A DNA stretch of 64,000 nucleotides from Arenibacter algicola (lineage in GTDB: Bacteria; Bacteroidota; Bacteroidia; Flavobacteriales; Flavobacteriaceae). Where the stretch lies: NCBI RefSeq assembly GCF_000733925.1, contig NZ_JPOO01000001.1, positions 1,984,001 through 2,048,000 of the forward strand. Direction: 5' to 3'. Below are positions 52,421 through 62,380 of the stretch, piece after piece; position 1 is the first letter of the stretch; every line of letters begins with the position of its first letter. A program made the translations under genes and the position numbers. The notes below the pieces were generated by a model. It had not been told where the DNA came from. It ran no database searches and was given only the letters and a program-made list of their open reading frames with translations.

Positions 52421-53926
52421 TTATTTGGACGCATTTAGTATAAATCGGGAAACATCTTTCTTAAATTTTTCCATTGATGGCTGGTGGGTGTACATCATAT
52501 GTCCAGCCTCATAATATTCCATAATAATATTATCCTTGATCTCCTTTTTAAGACCCAAATGGTTGATTGTGTGTTCTACGCCATAAAAAACAGTGGCAAT
52601 ATCATAGATGCCATTTAGGATCAATACTTTCATATTTGGATCTCTAGATAATGCTGTGGCCATATCAATACCGGTGTTGATCGCCGCTGAAGCACCCCAT
52701 CTTTCATTCCCTTGATGGGACCAATCCCATTTAAATCCGTCCCTTCTCCCTGCGGTTATTGAGTATAATAAATTTTTGTTGACTTTTAGGTCACCGTAAA
52801 AATAATCCAAAAACCCACTAATGTAGGCAGGAGAAATGGCCGAACTTTGCGGGTCATGACTTCCTTCCTGGGATAGTAGATCTTCATTGATTCCAGTAAA
52901 TCGCGAATCCAATCGTCCCACTATTTCACCCTTATCCCTTAAAAATTCAGCAAAAAATTCACTGGCAGTAACCCTTAGGTCTGCTTTGAGCCAGTAGTTG
53001 GTTTCTGTACCGGTATAGTACGCTAACTTGGAGGCAATGTTGGCCTTTTCATTTTCAGGAAGTCGATCCCCTTTAAAGAGGGCGGGCGTATACTCGTTTT
53101 CGGTAAAGGATCGAACCGTCTCCAGGAATTCATACACATTTTCCGGCTTATCGTCTATTTTATTATGATACCAGGCCGTTGCTGCATAGGTCGGAAAATG
53201 TACTATATAGGGGAGATCATCATTTGGAGGGAACAATAAGGTACGAAGGTCAAAAACAGCCGATACCATGATAACACCGTTCATGGCCACACCTTGGCTC
53301 AAAAGGGTATTCATTAAACCGGCGTTCCTAAAAGTCCCGTAGCTTTCTCCCAGTAGGAATTTGGGACTGTTCATACGGTCGTTATGTATCAGAAACTGTG
53401 TAATGAACAAAGAAAGGCTGCGGATATCCTGGTCCACACCCCAAAAGTCTTTAAACTTGGCCTTTCCAACGGGGATGCTTAGGCCAGTACCTACGGGATC
53501 TATCATTACAAGATCTGCTATATCCAGAATTGAGTAGTTGTTGTTCACAATTTTGTAGGGGGCGGCGGGAGTAGATTTTGGGTCGTCCACTACAATTCTC
53601 TTAGGTCCCAAAATTCCCATATGCAACCAGAAAGAGGATGAACCTGGCCCTCCGTTAAAGGCAAAAACAATAGGACGCCTTTGTGTTGTCAAGCCCCTTT
53701 TGGAATCCCTGGTGTAATAGGTAAAGCCCATTAAGGCAATTGGCTTATTAGTTTCATCCTTCACTTCAAAAGTTCCTGCCTTTGCCGTTAAATAAATGGT
53801 GTTGCCATTTATGGTAACGCTTTGCATGGTGGTAGCAACCTCGGCTTTGGGTATGGAATCATTTTCCTTATTGGGATAGCACAATTGTCCCAAAAGAAGG
53901 GTCGTAATTAGAATAAAGGCTTTCAT
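52421..53926 (-). CDS. Serine carboxypeptidase (peptidase S10), exported
   Basis: 501 residues. A signal peptide (MKAFILITTLLLGQLCYP) begins it. The S10 motifs are FNGGPGSSSFWLHMG (oxyanion), LLGESYGTFR with catalytic Ser195, NGIYDIATVF (Asp) and YYEAGHMMYTHQPS (His). It removes C-terminal residues from peptides outside the cytoplasm. Length and motif order are normal. Divergent or convergent neighbours give it no operon partner; the S9-like enzyme ends 215 bp away. Confidence 0.94.
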   Translation of the reverse strand: MKAFILITTLLLGQLCYPNKENDSIPKAEVATTMQSVTINGNTIYLTAKAGTFEVKDETNKPIALMGFTYYTRDSKRGLTTQRRPIVFAFNGGPGSSSFWLHMGILGPKRIVVDDPKSTPAAPYKIVNNNYSILDIADLVMIDPVGTGLSIPVGKAKFKDFWGVDQDIRSLSLFITQFLIHNDRMNSPKFLLGESYGTFRNAGLMNTLLSQGVAMNGVIMVSAVFDLRTLLFPPNDDLPYIVHFPTYAATAWYHNKIDDKPENVYEFLETVRSFTENEYTPALFKGDRLPENEKANIASKLAYYTGTETNYWLKADLRVTASEFFAEFLRDKGEIVGRLDSRFTGINEDLLSQEGSHDPQSSAISPAYISGFLDYFYGDLKVNKNLLYSITAGRRDGFKWDWSHQGNERWGASAAINTGIDMATALSRDPNMKVLILNGIYDIATVFYGVEHTINHLGLKKEIKDNIIMEYYEAGHMMYTHQPSMEKFKKDVSRFILNASK

Positions 53927-54039
53927 TTGTTTAGTATTTAGATTGGGTTAAATAGCTAAACGGGCAAGGATATGATAATTAGGGGCTTACAATATATTAA
54001 ATATATAGATTATAGCCGATAGTATTGCTTAATGAATAT

Positions 54040-55659
54040 TTAGTCCTTTTCAATAGTTTTATAGGTATACTTGCTTTTTTTCCACTCTATGAGTTCGGAA
54101 GGATAGTACTTTACATTCATCTTATCCAAATATGGAGCCTGGTTGCCCAACCTCACCTTGTAATTATCCCAATTTCTATTTTCTTCAACACTCCAGCTAA
54201 GTTCGGAATAACCGATCATCCTTGGAAAGGCCAAATATTCCACTTCATCCATATTGCTAACGGTTTCGGACCAAAGTGGTGCTTCAATGCCCAAAATGTT
54301 CTCCTTGTTTATTCCTTGAACATATCTCTCCGGGGTCCACACATATCCGGTATCTACAGGAATTAAACCTGCCCAATTAAGTCCGTATTTTGAAAGGGTA
54401 TCATATTTCATGTCCAAATAGGCTTTTTTTCCTGGAGACAAAATAACTTTTAGCCCCTTTTCTACAGCCAGTTTGGCATTTTCTTCATTGGCCCAAAATT
54501 GGGCAATGGCACTTGTATCTATGTCAGCGTGTACAATTTCATCCCAACCTATCATTTTTTTGCCGTATTTCTTTACAATTTTGTCCACTTTGGAAACAAA
54601 ATGAATAAAATCCTTCTTTTTGGTAACATGACTTTCATCGCCTCCGGCATGAAAATATGGGCCTGGAGTAATGGCTGAAATTTCCCTTACCACATCGTCG
54701 ATGAAGGCGTAAACGGTATCCTTATTGGCGTCAAAGGTGCTGAAACCTACTTCGGTTCCGGTATAGATCTTAGGTGTTTTTCCATTTCCATTTAGGATAG
54801 GATACGCAACGGATGCGGCATTGGTATGGCCAGGCATATCCACTTCTGGAACTATGGTAATAAAATGTTTGGCGGCATAGGCCACAATGTCCTTATATTC
54901 TTCTTGGGTGTAAAAACCACTGGGGCCACCTCCAACTTCAGAACTTCCACCTATTTCGGTAAGCTTTGGCCAAGATTTAATTTCTATGCGCCAGCCCTGA
55001 TCATCGGTAAGGTGCAAATGCAAGGTGTTAATTTTATAATAGGCCAATATGTCAATATACTTTTTTACATCCTCCACGCTAAAGAAGTGTCGCGCCACGT
55101 CCAACATGGATCCCCTGTATTCAAAATTGGGATTGTCTATAATCTTACCTGTGGGAATCAACCATATTTTATTTTCGGACAGGGTGTCATTACTGGTCTC
55201 CGGAATAATTTGCCTTATAGTCTGTATTCCCCTAAAGGCGCCCTCGGCAGTTTTTGCATTAAGAATAATGGAATCTTGGGTTATGTAAAGGTCGTAACCT
55301 TCCTTGGAGGAAAATTCAGTACTATCGGACTGATTGATAAAAATAATTCGTTGGGAGCTGGTATTGGGTGTAGAATTTACCGCCAAATCCAATTCGGTCT
55401 GCCATTTTATCTTTTCTGATAAGAACTCTCCAACCTCTGGAAAACCTTCGGCATTTTGAGAAGTATAAATGATGGTGTTCTTATCCAACCCAAAGGCACT
55501 ATTGGTAGGGATTATCTTTAGCGGTTTAGGGATTAAATTTTCCGCAGTTAGATCTGTCATAGGAAAGTTGATTACTTTCTTTTTTTCCTGCTGACAGGCA
55601 ACAAAGGCAGTAAAAACTATCAGTACTACTAGCGATTTGATTAGGATTGATTTTTTCAT
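54040..55659 (-). CDS. Beta-N-acetylhexosaminidase lipoprotein (GH20)
   Basis: 539 residues. A signal peptide ends at the lipobox FVAC (Cys22). The GH20b domain leads to the catalytic barrel: LHLHLTDDQGWRIEIKSWPKLTEIGG, VPEVDMPGHTNAASVAYP and the catalytic pair Asp341-Glu342 in HAGGDESH; WDEIVHA and QFWANEENAK follow. It removes terminal GlcNAc or GalNAc from glycans or chitin oligomers at the outer membrane, using substrate-assisted catalysis. It leads a minus-strand hydrolase set with the SGNH gene upstream (46-bp gap). Confidence 0.95.
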   Translation of the reverse strand: MKKSILIKSLVVLIVFTAFVACQQEKKKVINFPMTDLTAENLIPKPLKIIPTNSAFGLDKNTIIYTSQNAEGFPEVGEFLSEKIKWQTELDLAVNSTPNTSSQRIIFINQSDSTEFSSKEGYDLYITQDSIILNAKTAEGAFRGIQTIRQIIPETSNDTLSENKIWLIPTGKIIDNPNFEYRGSMLDVARHFFSVEDVKKYIDILAYYKINTLHLHLTDDQGWRIEIKSWPKLTEIGGSSEVGGGPSGFYTQEEYKDIVAYAAKHFITIVPEVDMPGHTNAASVAYPILNGNGKTPKIYTGTEVGFSTFDANKDTVYAFIDDVVREISAITPGPYFHAGGDESHVTKKKDFIHFVSKVDKIVKKYGKKMIGWDEIVHADIDTSAIAQFWANEENAKLAVEKGLKVILSPGKKAYLDMKYDTLSKYGLNWAGLIPVDTGYVWTPERYVQGINKENILGIEAPLWSETVSNMDEVEYLAFPRMIGYSELSWSVEENRNWDNYKVRLGNQAPYLDKMNVKYYPSELIEWKKSKYTYKTIEKD

Positions 55660-55705
55660 TTATATAGATTGTATTAGTATTATTAGGTTACTGCTGATCT
55701 AGGGA

Positions 55706-56350
55706 TCAATTCATATAGGGTTGAATAACTGAAAACCAAAGGTCGTACCCTTTACTGTTCATGTGAAGTCCGTCACCTATAAAGATATCCTTTTTTACTT
55801 GTTTTCCGTCCATCATCGCATCCCATACATTGGCGAACATCAAGGCATTGTCTTCTTCACATAGCTTTTGGAAAGCCCTGTTCAGTCTAATGTATTTTCT
55901 TTTCAGGTTCCATCTGGCTATACTTGGTTTTGCTGCTATGATTACCACCTGTGTAGCACTATTTCGTTCCTTTATCTTTTGTATTATTTCACGGGTAGTA
56001 TCTATAATATCTTTGGTTTTTTTCTTGGCCGCAATATCATTATCCCCCTCGTAGATAAATACCTTTTTGGGATTATATTGTAATATTAGTTCGTTGTAAT
56101 AACGGAAGAGATCGGAAGATTGGGATCCACCAAAGCCTGAGTTGATAATTTGGTGATCAGGGAACATAGATTCCAGATTTTTCCACATTCTAATGCTGGA
56201 ACTACCTGTAAATACTATGGTTTCCTTGGAGGAGTCCCACAGGGATTCATACTTTTTCTGTATGGCCCTTACCTCATTTTGAAAGTCGGGGGCTTTTTGG
56301 CCATAACCAAGGAAAGCTAAAGAAAGGAATAAAAAAGTGAGCTTTTTCAA
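55706..56350 (-). CDS. Exported SGNH/GDSL hydrolase
   Basis: 214 residues with a signal peptide (MKKLTFLFLSLAFLGYGQ). Block I is VFTGSSSIRMW (nucleophile Ser51 within GSSS), block II NSGFGGSQSSD, block III VFIYEGDNDIAA (Asn) and block V GDGLHMNSKGYDLW (Asp and His). This is the GDSL-like lipase/acylhydrolase family; it probably removes acetyl or other acyl groups from a glycan outside the cytoplasm. It lies between the GH20 and alpha/beta hydrolase genes. Confidence 0.9.
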   Translation of the reverse strand: MKKLTFLFLSLAFLGYGQKAPDFQNEVRAIQKKYESLWDSSKETIVFTGSSSIRMWKNLESMFPDHQIINSGFGGSQSSDLFRYYNELILQYNPKKVFIYEGDNDIAAKKKTKDIIDTTREIIQKIKERNSATQVVIIAAKPSIARWNLKRKYIRLNRAFQKLCEEDNALMFANVWDAMMDGKQVKKDIFIGDGLHMNSKGYDLWFSVIQPYMN

Positions 56351-56463
56351 TGTAATTGAATTAAAGGTTTAAATTATAATATTTATTGTTCCTGTCAAAT
56401 AATTTTCGACCGGGAACATTGGTTGTTCGCTAATGGTAAAATTTGGCATTAGTTGGACTTCGA

Positions 56464-57351
56464 TTAAGGTTGATGGCGTGGAACTACAATTCCCTCCGCT
56501 ACCGACCATTCGTAAAAACGTGATATCCAATTGTCCGAGGGCAAGTTCTGGGTTTTCATTCCAAAACCATGACCACCCTTGGAATACATGTGCAGTGCGG
56601 CGTTCATTCCCGACTTTGACCAGGCCGAGTACAGATCTATACTCTCATGTGCTAGGTCATATTGATCGTCCGAGGCGCAGATAATCAACATTGGCGGAGC
56701 GTCATGGGGAACACTATAGGGGCTTAAAACTGTCATCCACGGATAAACAGGAACTATAAAATCTGGCCTGTTGGATTTAACATAATTAAAAGTAACGCCC
56801 ATATTTACGGAACCACCAGCAGAAAAGCCCATAAATCCTATTTTGTTGGGGTCGATTCCCAATGACTTTGCATTGCTCCTTACATAGTCCATTGCATTTA
56901 AACCATCTGATGTTGCCAGGTCAAGGACCATGGCCATTTTTTTTGTCATTGCCGAAGAAGTATTTTGATTATCTCCATTTTCATTGGGGAGGACACTTTC
57001 ATTTTCTGGCAATAGTCTGTATTTAAGTACAAAGGCCGTAATTCCTTTGGAGTTTAACCATTTTGCTACATCTACACCTTCGCTATTGATACTTAATACC
57101 CGAAGTCCACCACCAGGTGCAATAACAACTGAGGTTCCATTATTTAGGGAGGGCGTTGGTCTAAATATTTGAAGGGTTGGTGTAGAAACATTGGAAATCA
57201 ATTCGGTTTGCCACTGTTCGGAATAAGTTGTTTTTTCATCGCCTAGCCAAACTAACTCAGTATTGTTTTCGTTAGGAAGTAAAACAATTTCCTGCGAAAT
57301 CATCATTTGGGGCAATTGCATGGCAATAAGAAAAAGTATAACTCTTTTCAT
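56464..57351 (-). CDS. Exported alpha/beta hydrolase (acetylxylan-esterase-like)
   Basis: 295 residues from ATG at 57351, which begins a signal peptide (KRVILFLIAMQLPQMMISQ); longer upstream frames would overlap the neighbouring gene. Motifs are SVVIAPGGGLRVLSINSEG (oxyanion), GFMGFSAGGSVNMG (nucleophile Ser), ICASDDQYDLAHESID (Asp) and MYSKGGHGFGM (His). It resembles the BD-FAE/axe1-like hemicellulose esterases, but any carboxyl ester could be the substrate. 11 bp separate it from the beta-lactamase-like gene, so the two are probably co-transcribed. Confidence 0.88.
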   Translation of the reverse strand: MKRVILFLIAMQLPQMMISQEIVLLPNENNTELVWLGDEKTTYSEQWQTELISNVSTPTLQIFRPTPSLNNGTSVVIAPGGGLRVLSINSEGVDVAKWLNSKGITAFVLKYRLLPENESVLPNENGDNQNTSSAMTKKMAMVLDLATSDGLNAMDYVRSNAKSLGIDPNKIGFMGFSAGGSVNMGVTFNYVKSNRPDFIVPVYPWMTVLSPYSVPHDAPPMLIICASDDQYDLAHESIDLYSAWSKSGMNAALHMYSKGGHGFGMKTQNLPSDNWISRFYEWSVAEGIVVPRHQP

Positions 57352-57362
57352 TGATATGTTGA

Positions 57363-58613
57363 TTAGTATTTTGTAATGAGCGATTGGTAAACCATTTGTC
57401 TCATTTTCTCCCCATAATAATTGTTGTAAGGTTGTAGCTGACTCATTAGGATTACTATGAGTTCTTCTTTTGGGTCTATAAAGAAATAGGTGCAATAGGC
57501 TCCGCTCCAATAGTATTGACCTACCGAGCCCAATGCTTTGCTGTCGGCTAGATCGGTGGTAACACCAAATCCTAATCCAAAACCTTGCCCTGCGGCCTCA
57601 TATAAATTGCCTACTTGGTTCATGGTCATGATATCCACGGTTTTGGGACTTAGTAAATGTTTACCTTTGAATTGCCCTTTGTTTAGAAGCATTTGGCAAA
57701 ATTTCATATAGTCGGAGGCACTGGAAAAAAGGCCATGCGTTCCTCCGTAAATGGTATTGCCCTCTGTGGGCAATTGGGTTTTGGAATTTATCAGATTCCC
57801 TTGTTTGTCCAAATTATGAACTGGCATCCATCTCCCCTTATTTTCTTTGGATATATTATACCCAGTGTCTTTCATGTCCAAGGGGTCAAATATCCTATCT
57901 TTTAAAAATTCGGCAGTGGTCATTCCGGAGAAATGTTCAATAAGCAAAGCCAAGACATCTGGGGATGCACTGTAGTACCATTGTTCCCCTGGGTGTCCTA
58001 TAAGGGGCATTTCTAGCATAGCGTTTACCCTACTTTCTATATCCTTATGTGGTTCGGAGTAAAGTGCTTTAGCAATCTCGTTGTCCAATTTGGTTCCTCC
58101 CAGACCATGTGAAAATCCGGCGGTGTGCGTTAAAAGATGGTTAATGGTTATTTCCTTGTTGACTTGTTCCGTTTCTCCGGTTGCCCCTTGATCCACATTC
58201 TTCGCTACCTGTAGATTCTTGAACTGGGGTAAATATTTGGAGACCGGATCTGTTAGGGAGAAATATCCTTCCTCATATAACATCATAAACGCTGCAGTTA
58301 CTATGGGCTTTGTCATGGACATGATATGGAACAACTGATCTTGTCGAATAGGGGTCTTATTGGCCAAACTACTATATCCATAGGCAGTTTCGTGAACAAT
58401 TTCCCCCCGTCTCATAATATAGGAAACGGCACCTGGAATTCTTCCTTCGATTATTTCTTTTTTAAGAAAATCGTCATATCGGTTCAACCTTTCCTTATCA
58501 ATTCCCGATATGTTTACACTTGATAGGGCATTTGAACCAGTTTGCCCATTGGCAGGAACAGCTAGGATTAATAGAAGAAACAATAGCGTTATAATTGCGT
58601 TTGTGTTTTTCAT
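57363..58613 (-). CDS. Exported beta-lactamase-family serine hydrolase (esterase-like)
   Basis: 416 residues with a signal peptide (IITLLFLLLILAVPANGQ). The SxxK motif is SMTK (Ser99, Lys102), and the YxN position is YSA in WYYSASPDVLALLIE; LLTHTAGFSHGLGG is the usual family loop. Members of this group are mostly esterases or D-amino-acid amidases rather than antibiotic-degrading enzymes, so resistance should not be inferred. First gene of the pair with the alpha/beta hydrolase. Confidence 0.9.
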   Translation of the reverse strand: MKNTNAIITLLFLLLILAVPANGQTGSNALSSVNISGIDKERLNRYDDFLKKEIIEGRIPGAVSYIMRRGEIVHETAYGYSSLANKTPIRQDQLFHIMSMTKPIVTAAFMMLYEEGYFSLTDPVSKYLPQFKNLQVAKNVDQGATGETEQVNKEITINHLLTHTAGFSHGLGGTKLDNEIAKALYSEPHKDIESRVNAMLEMPLIGHPGEQWYYSASPDVLALLIEHFSGMTTAEFLKDRIFDPLDMKDTGYNISKENKGRWMPVHNLDKQGNLINSKTQLPTEGNTIYGGTHGLFSSASDYMKFCQMLLNKGQFKGKHLLSPKTVDIMTMNQVGNLYEAAGQGFGLGFGVTTDLADSKALGSVGQYYWSGAYCTYFFIDPKEELIVILMSQLQPYNNYYGEKMRQMVYQSLITKY

Positions 58614-58726
58614 GATTTTGTTGGATTAATCTTTTAAAGATAAGATTAAAAAATTGTTCCATTAAATCCTTAATTGTTATTATATTAGAGTATTAGCCAA
58701 ACCAATACCAACAAACCAAAAACACC

Positions 58727-60937
58727 ATGCCCAACCAAAAATTTTTATTAGTTCTTTTCGCCTTTTTAAACTTTTCTACAATTGGATTTTCCCAAACGCC
58801 AGTTTTAGATAATGACACCCAAATACGACCAACCGCTGTTGCAGTTCCCATTGAAACCGATCCTTTGATCGATGGGAATATTTTAAAAGATGAAGTTTGG
58901 CAAAAGATAAAACCCTTTGGGGGCTTATTACAAAGTCAACCCAATTACGGACAAATGGCCAGCGAACGCACGGAGATAAGAATTGCCTACACTGAACACA
59001 CTTTTTATTTGGCAGTAGTCTGTTATGATTCGGATCCTGATGGGCTAGTAGTTTCCGATGCCAGAAGGGATGCTTTGTTGGATAATACCGATGCCTTTCT
59101 TTTTATAGTGGATACTTACAAGGATAATCAGAACGGCTTTATTTTTGGAACCAATTCCCTAGGAGTGGAATATGATGCCCAGGTAGATAACGAAGGTCAG
59201 GGCAACCAAAATACAAATAGGCAACAAGGCGGGACCATAGGTGGTTTTAATTTAAATTGGGATGGGTCTTGGAAGGTTAGGACTTCAGTGCACGACGAAG
59301 GATGGAGTGCGGAATTTGCCATTCCATTGCGTACCATAAGATTTCAGCCAGGCAAGGATTGGGGCATTAATTTTCGCAGAAATATAAGGAAGACCAATGA
59401 AATTGTTTATTGGTCGCCCATGCCCATAGGGTTTAACTTAAATAGACTTTCCTTGGCCGGCACCCTTACGGGCCTAAATCTTAAAACTCCTAGAAATTTA
59501 AAGGTTATTCCCTATGTGCTGGGACAATTGGCCAAAGATTTTGAAGCCAATGATCCGAAGGCAAGATTTACCCCTGAGGTGGGTGGGGATATTAAGTTTA
59601 GTATTACCCCTAGTCTTACCTTGGACCTTACCTATAACACCGATTTTGCCCAGGTGGAGGTAGATGAGCAACAGGTAAATCTGGATCGTTTTAATTTGTT
59701 TTTTCCAGAGAAGCGACCGTTTTTTTTGGAGAATGCAGGCTTGTTCAGTGTGGGGAGTCCTGGGGAAGTAGATCTGTTTTTTAGTAGACGTATCGGGATA
59801 GGGGATGATGGAAACATAGTGCCCATAATTGGAGGGGCCAGATTATCCGGGAAATTGGACCGAACCAATGTTGGACTTTTAACCATGTTTACCGATGAGG
59901 TTGAGGACGCGGGAATTCAGAAGAATAATTTTACGGTAGCTCGCGTTAACCATGAATTCAAAGGGCGTTCCGCCTTGGGGGCGGCGTTTATCAATCGTTC
60001 AGGGATAGGTGTCGATGATGACTTTAACAGTACCATAGCCCTCGATGGAAAATTGGGTTTGGGCCGTAAGGCCAGAATGACCGGTTTTTATGCCCGTACC
60101 AATGGGCCAATGGATACCATAAATGAACATTCTTTCCGGCTTAAAACCGACTATATTTGGAACAGTTGGGAAATAGGAGGTGGGTATACGGAAGTTGGGG
60201 AAGGTTTTAATCCAGAAGTCGGATTTTTACAGCGATCTGCCTTTAGAAAGCCGGAAGCTCGGATTTTATATCACTACAGGCCAAAAAATGAAAACTCTGT
60301 TATCTTGGAATTAAGGCCTCATATTTCCTACAATAGTTTTTGGAATTTTGAAGGCTTCCAAGAAACTAGCTATACGCATATTGATAACCATTGGGAGTTT
60401 AAAAGTGGGATGGAAATCCATACTGGTCTAAACCTTACCACAGAGGGGGTTTTGGATCCTTTTGAAATTTCAGATGGGGTCACCGTATTGCCCGGTACCT
60501 ATAGGCACTCGGAATCCCAATTGGTTTTCTTTACCAATAAAAGTAATCCCGTTTCTGTAAATATTCGTTCAGTGATCGGTGGTTCTTTTGGGGGTAAAAG
60601 ATACCAACAAAGTGCCACCTTGAGTGTGCGATTGGGAGATAAGTTCAATTCTGATTTTATATATCTCTATAACAATTATCAATTGCCGGTCGGCGATTTT
60701 ACCGCGAATATTTTCCGTAGTCAAATGACATATTCCTTTAGACCCAATTTATATGTACAGAGTTTGGTGCAGAACAATTCGGCCAACGAGCTTTGGGCGG
60801 TAAATTTACGATTGGGCTGGTTACAGCGTGCCAATACAGGGCTATTTGTGGTCTATAATTACAATGTACGGGAGGGCGATCCCTTAAACAATAGCATTAT
60901 TATTAAATATAGCCGTATGTTCGATTTGGTAAACTAG
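58727..60937 (+). CDS. DUF5916 outer-membrane protein with an N-terminal CBM9-like domain
   Basis: 736 residues with a signal peptide (FLLVLFAFLNFSTIGFSQ). An N-terminal carbohydrate-binding-like domain (family 9 fold, about 35-230) reads DPLIDGNILKDEVWQKIKPFGGLLQSQP and TEIRIAYTEHTFYLAVVCYDSDPDGL. The DUF5916 body follows, with RFNLFFPEKRPFFLENAGLF and ISPTLT-type strand repeats, ending in barrel-like strands. DUF5916 proteins sit in the outer membrane of Bacteroidota; ligand unknown. The gene is divergent from the beta-lactamase-like gene. Confidence 0.9.
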   Translation: MPNQKFLLVLFAFLNFSTIGFSQTPVLDNDTQIRPTAVAVPIETDPLIDGNILKDEVWQKIKPFGGLLQSQPNYGQMASERTEIRIAYTEHTFYLAVVCYDSDPDGLVVSDARRDALLDNTDAFLFIVDTYKDNQNGFIFGTNSLGVEYDAQVDNEGQGNQNTNRQQGGTIGGFNLNWDGSWKVRTSVHDEGWSAEFAIPLRTIRFQPGKDWGINFRRNIRKTNEIVYWSPMPIGFNLNRLSLAGTLTGLNLKTPRNLKVIPYVLGQLAKDFEANDPKARFTPEVGGDIKFSITPSLTLDLTYNTDFAQVEVDEQQVNLDRFNLFFPEKRPFFLENAGLFSVGSPGEVDLFFSRRIGIGDDGNIVPIIGGARLSGKLDRTNVGLLTMFTDEVEDAGIQKNNFTVARVNHEFKGRSALGAAFINRSGIGVDDDFNSTIALDGKLGLGRKARMTGFYARTNGPMDTINEHSFRLKTDYIWNSWEIGGGYTEVGEGFNPEVGFLQRSAFRKPEARILYHYRPKNENSVILELRPHISYNSFWNFEGFQETSYTHIDNHWEFKSGMEIHTGLNLTTEGVLDPFEISDGVTVLPGTYRHSESQLVFFTNKSNPVSVNIRSVIGGSFGGKRYQQSATLSVRLGDKFNSDFIYLYNNYQLPVGDFTANIFRSQMTYSFRPNLYVQSLVQNNSANELWAVNLRLGWLQRANTGLFVVYNYNVREGDPLNNSIIIKYSRMFDLVN

Positions 60938-60959
60938 AGCGGTTTACGATCCTAACTTT

Positions 60960-61283
60960 TCATATCATTACTTCACTAATCTGAACAACAGGTTCAATGT
61001 TTGTAAAATTGGGAAGATCGCCCATAATTTTTTCTGCATTCGGGCCGAAGGAATTCTGAAAAGAATCCATAGATGCAAAATATAAATTGCCCATAGCTGC
61101 ATAAGTTGCAGGTGATCCAGGAATGGCTCCTCCAAGTCCTTTCTCTACAGTTGCGGCCTTTACAGAATCCCCTAATAATTCCCCAACCAGTTGTACATGT
61201 TGGTTGCAATAATAATCCATATCAAAATTTTTGCCTTCTCCGTTAGGATACAAAACGCTTACTTTAATCATTCCTTTTTTCAT
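60960..61283 (-). CDS. EthD-family protein
   Basis: 107 residues. MIKVSVLYPNGEGKNFDMDYYCNQHVQLVGELLGDSVKAATVEKGLGGAIPGSPATYAAMGNLYFASMDSFQNSFGP is the EthD ferredoxin-like (dimeric alpha/beta barrel) signature. EthD proteins occur near ether- or quinone-related oxidases and bind small molecules; the exact role is unknown. No signal peptide. Convergent with the DUF5916 gene, 22 bp apart. Confidence 0.9.
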   Translation of the reverse strand: MKKGMIKVSVLYPNGEGKNFDMDYYCNQHVQLVGELLGDSVKAATVEKGLGGAIPGSPATYAAMGNLYFASMDSFQNSFGPNAEKIMGDLPNFTNIEPVVQISEVMI

Positions 61284-61413
61284 AATAGTTTATCTTAATT
61301 GTTTTTCCAAATGTCAATAATAATAGGAGGCTGCTTAAATGAAAGCATTTGCAAACAGGGATTTAAGAGTATAAGTTGTAAACTTGCTGCAAATACTTAA
61401 ATATAATAATGTT

Positions 61414-62310
61414 CTATCTAATCCCCTTTACATTCATTTTTAGAGTGTACAAGGAGGTCATGGCGGTAATAAATAGGGTTTTTTGGTCTTTGCCTCCAAA
61501 GGTTACGTTGGCCGTCCACTTCTGATCAATAGGAATATGCGATATTTGTTCCCCTTTGGAATTAAAAACGGTCACCCCGTTCCCTGTCAGATATACGTTC
61601 CCCCGGTTGTCCATGGTCATGCCATCGGAGCCCATATTGGCAAAAAGGGTCTTGTTGCTTAGGCTGGCATCTGGGTTTATGGTATAGGAATAGGTCTTTT
61701 TATCTCCAATATCCGCAATGTATAAAAGCGTACCCTTCTTATTACCTATGATGCCATTGGGCTTCACAAAATCTTCACCTACAATGATTATATCCTGATG
61801 ATCTGGAGTAAGATAGTAAACGCGCTGTTGTTCTATCTCCTGTTCAGTTCTTGTCCAGTATGGTCGTTTGTAGAAAGGGTCGGTAAAATAGATACCGCCC
61901 TTGGGGTCGACCCAAAGATCGTTGGGACCGTTTAATTTTTTGCCTTCAAAATCATCGATCAGGACAGTAATGTTTTTTTGGGAATCTATTTTCCAAAGTT
62001 GATTTTTATCATCTGCACAAGCCAATAGATTTCCTTGGTGGTCAAAGTAGAGTCCGTTAGATCTTCCAGAAGGCTCCATATATACCGATACGGCTTTCTC
62101 CTTGTCAGACCACTTTATAATGCGGTCGTTGGGTTGGTCCGTAAAATATACATCCCCGTTGGGGGCTACTGCCGGTCCTTCGGTAAAAAAATAATCAGTG
62201 GCAACCAAACGGACTTTAGCATCCTCGGCAATCAAAGGAGTCTGCAGTGATTTGCAGGACAAGGAGAACAAAATCGGTATTGTTAAAAATACATTTAAAA
62301 CTTTTTTCAT
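61414..62310 (-). CDS. SMP-30/gluconolactonase-like lipoprotein
   Basis: 298 residues. A signal peptide ends at lipobox LSC (Cys19). The six-bladed propeller shows TEGPAVAPNGDVYFTDQPNDRIIKWS, SNGLYFDHQGNLLACAD, LNGPNDLWVDPKGGIYFTDPFYKRPYW and PNGIIGNKKGTLLYIADIG, with the metal-binding Glu/Asn/Asp of the gluconolactonase family. It probably hydrolyses an aldonolactone in the periplasm. It follows the DUF3500 gene on the same strand by 98 bp. Confidence 0.9.
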   Translation of the reverse strand: MKKVLNVFLTIPILFSLSCKSLQTPLIAEDAKVRLVATDYFFTEGPAVAPNGDVYFTDQPNDRIIKWSDKEKAVSVYMEPSGRSNGLYFDHQGNLLACADDKNQLWKIDSQKNITVLIDDFEGKKLNGPNDLWVDPKGGIYFTDPFYKRPYWTRTEQEIEQQRVYYLTPDHQDIIIVGEDFVKPNGIIGNKKGTLLYIADIGDKKTYSYTINPDASLSNKTLFANMGSDGMTMDNRGNVYLTGNGVTVFNSKGEQISHIPIDQKWTANVTFGGKDQKTLFITAMTSLYTLKMNVKGIR

Positions 62311-62380
62311 CTAATAAATTTTATTCTTAGAACTAATTGGGAATAATTATAGGTATGGGTTAAGGCCTATATTTTATCAA

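Noticed and set aside
54826..55419. A 197-codon plus-strand frame inside the GH20 gene
   Set aside because: It is antisense to an intact hexosaminidase with catalytic residues; no motif or promoter supports it.
57363..58613. Beta-lactam resistance gene
   Set aside because: The SxxK fold is present but the YxN position is YSA and the context is esterases; such proteins are usually not drug-degrading.
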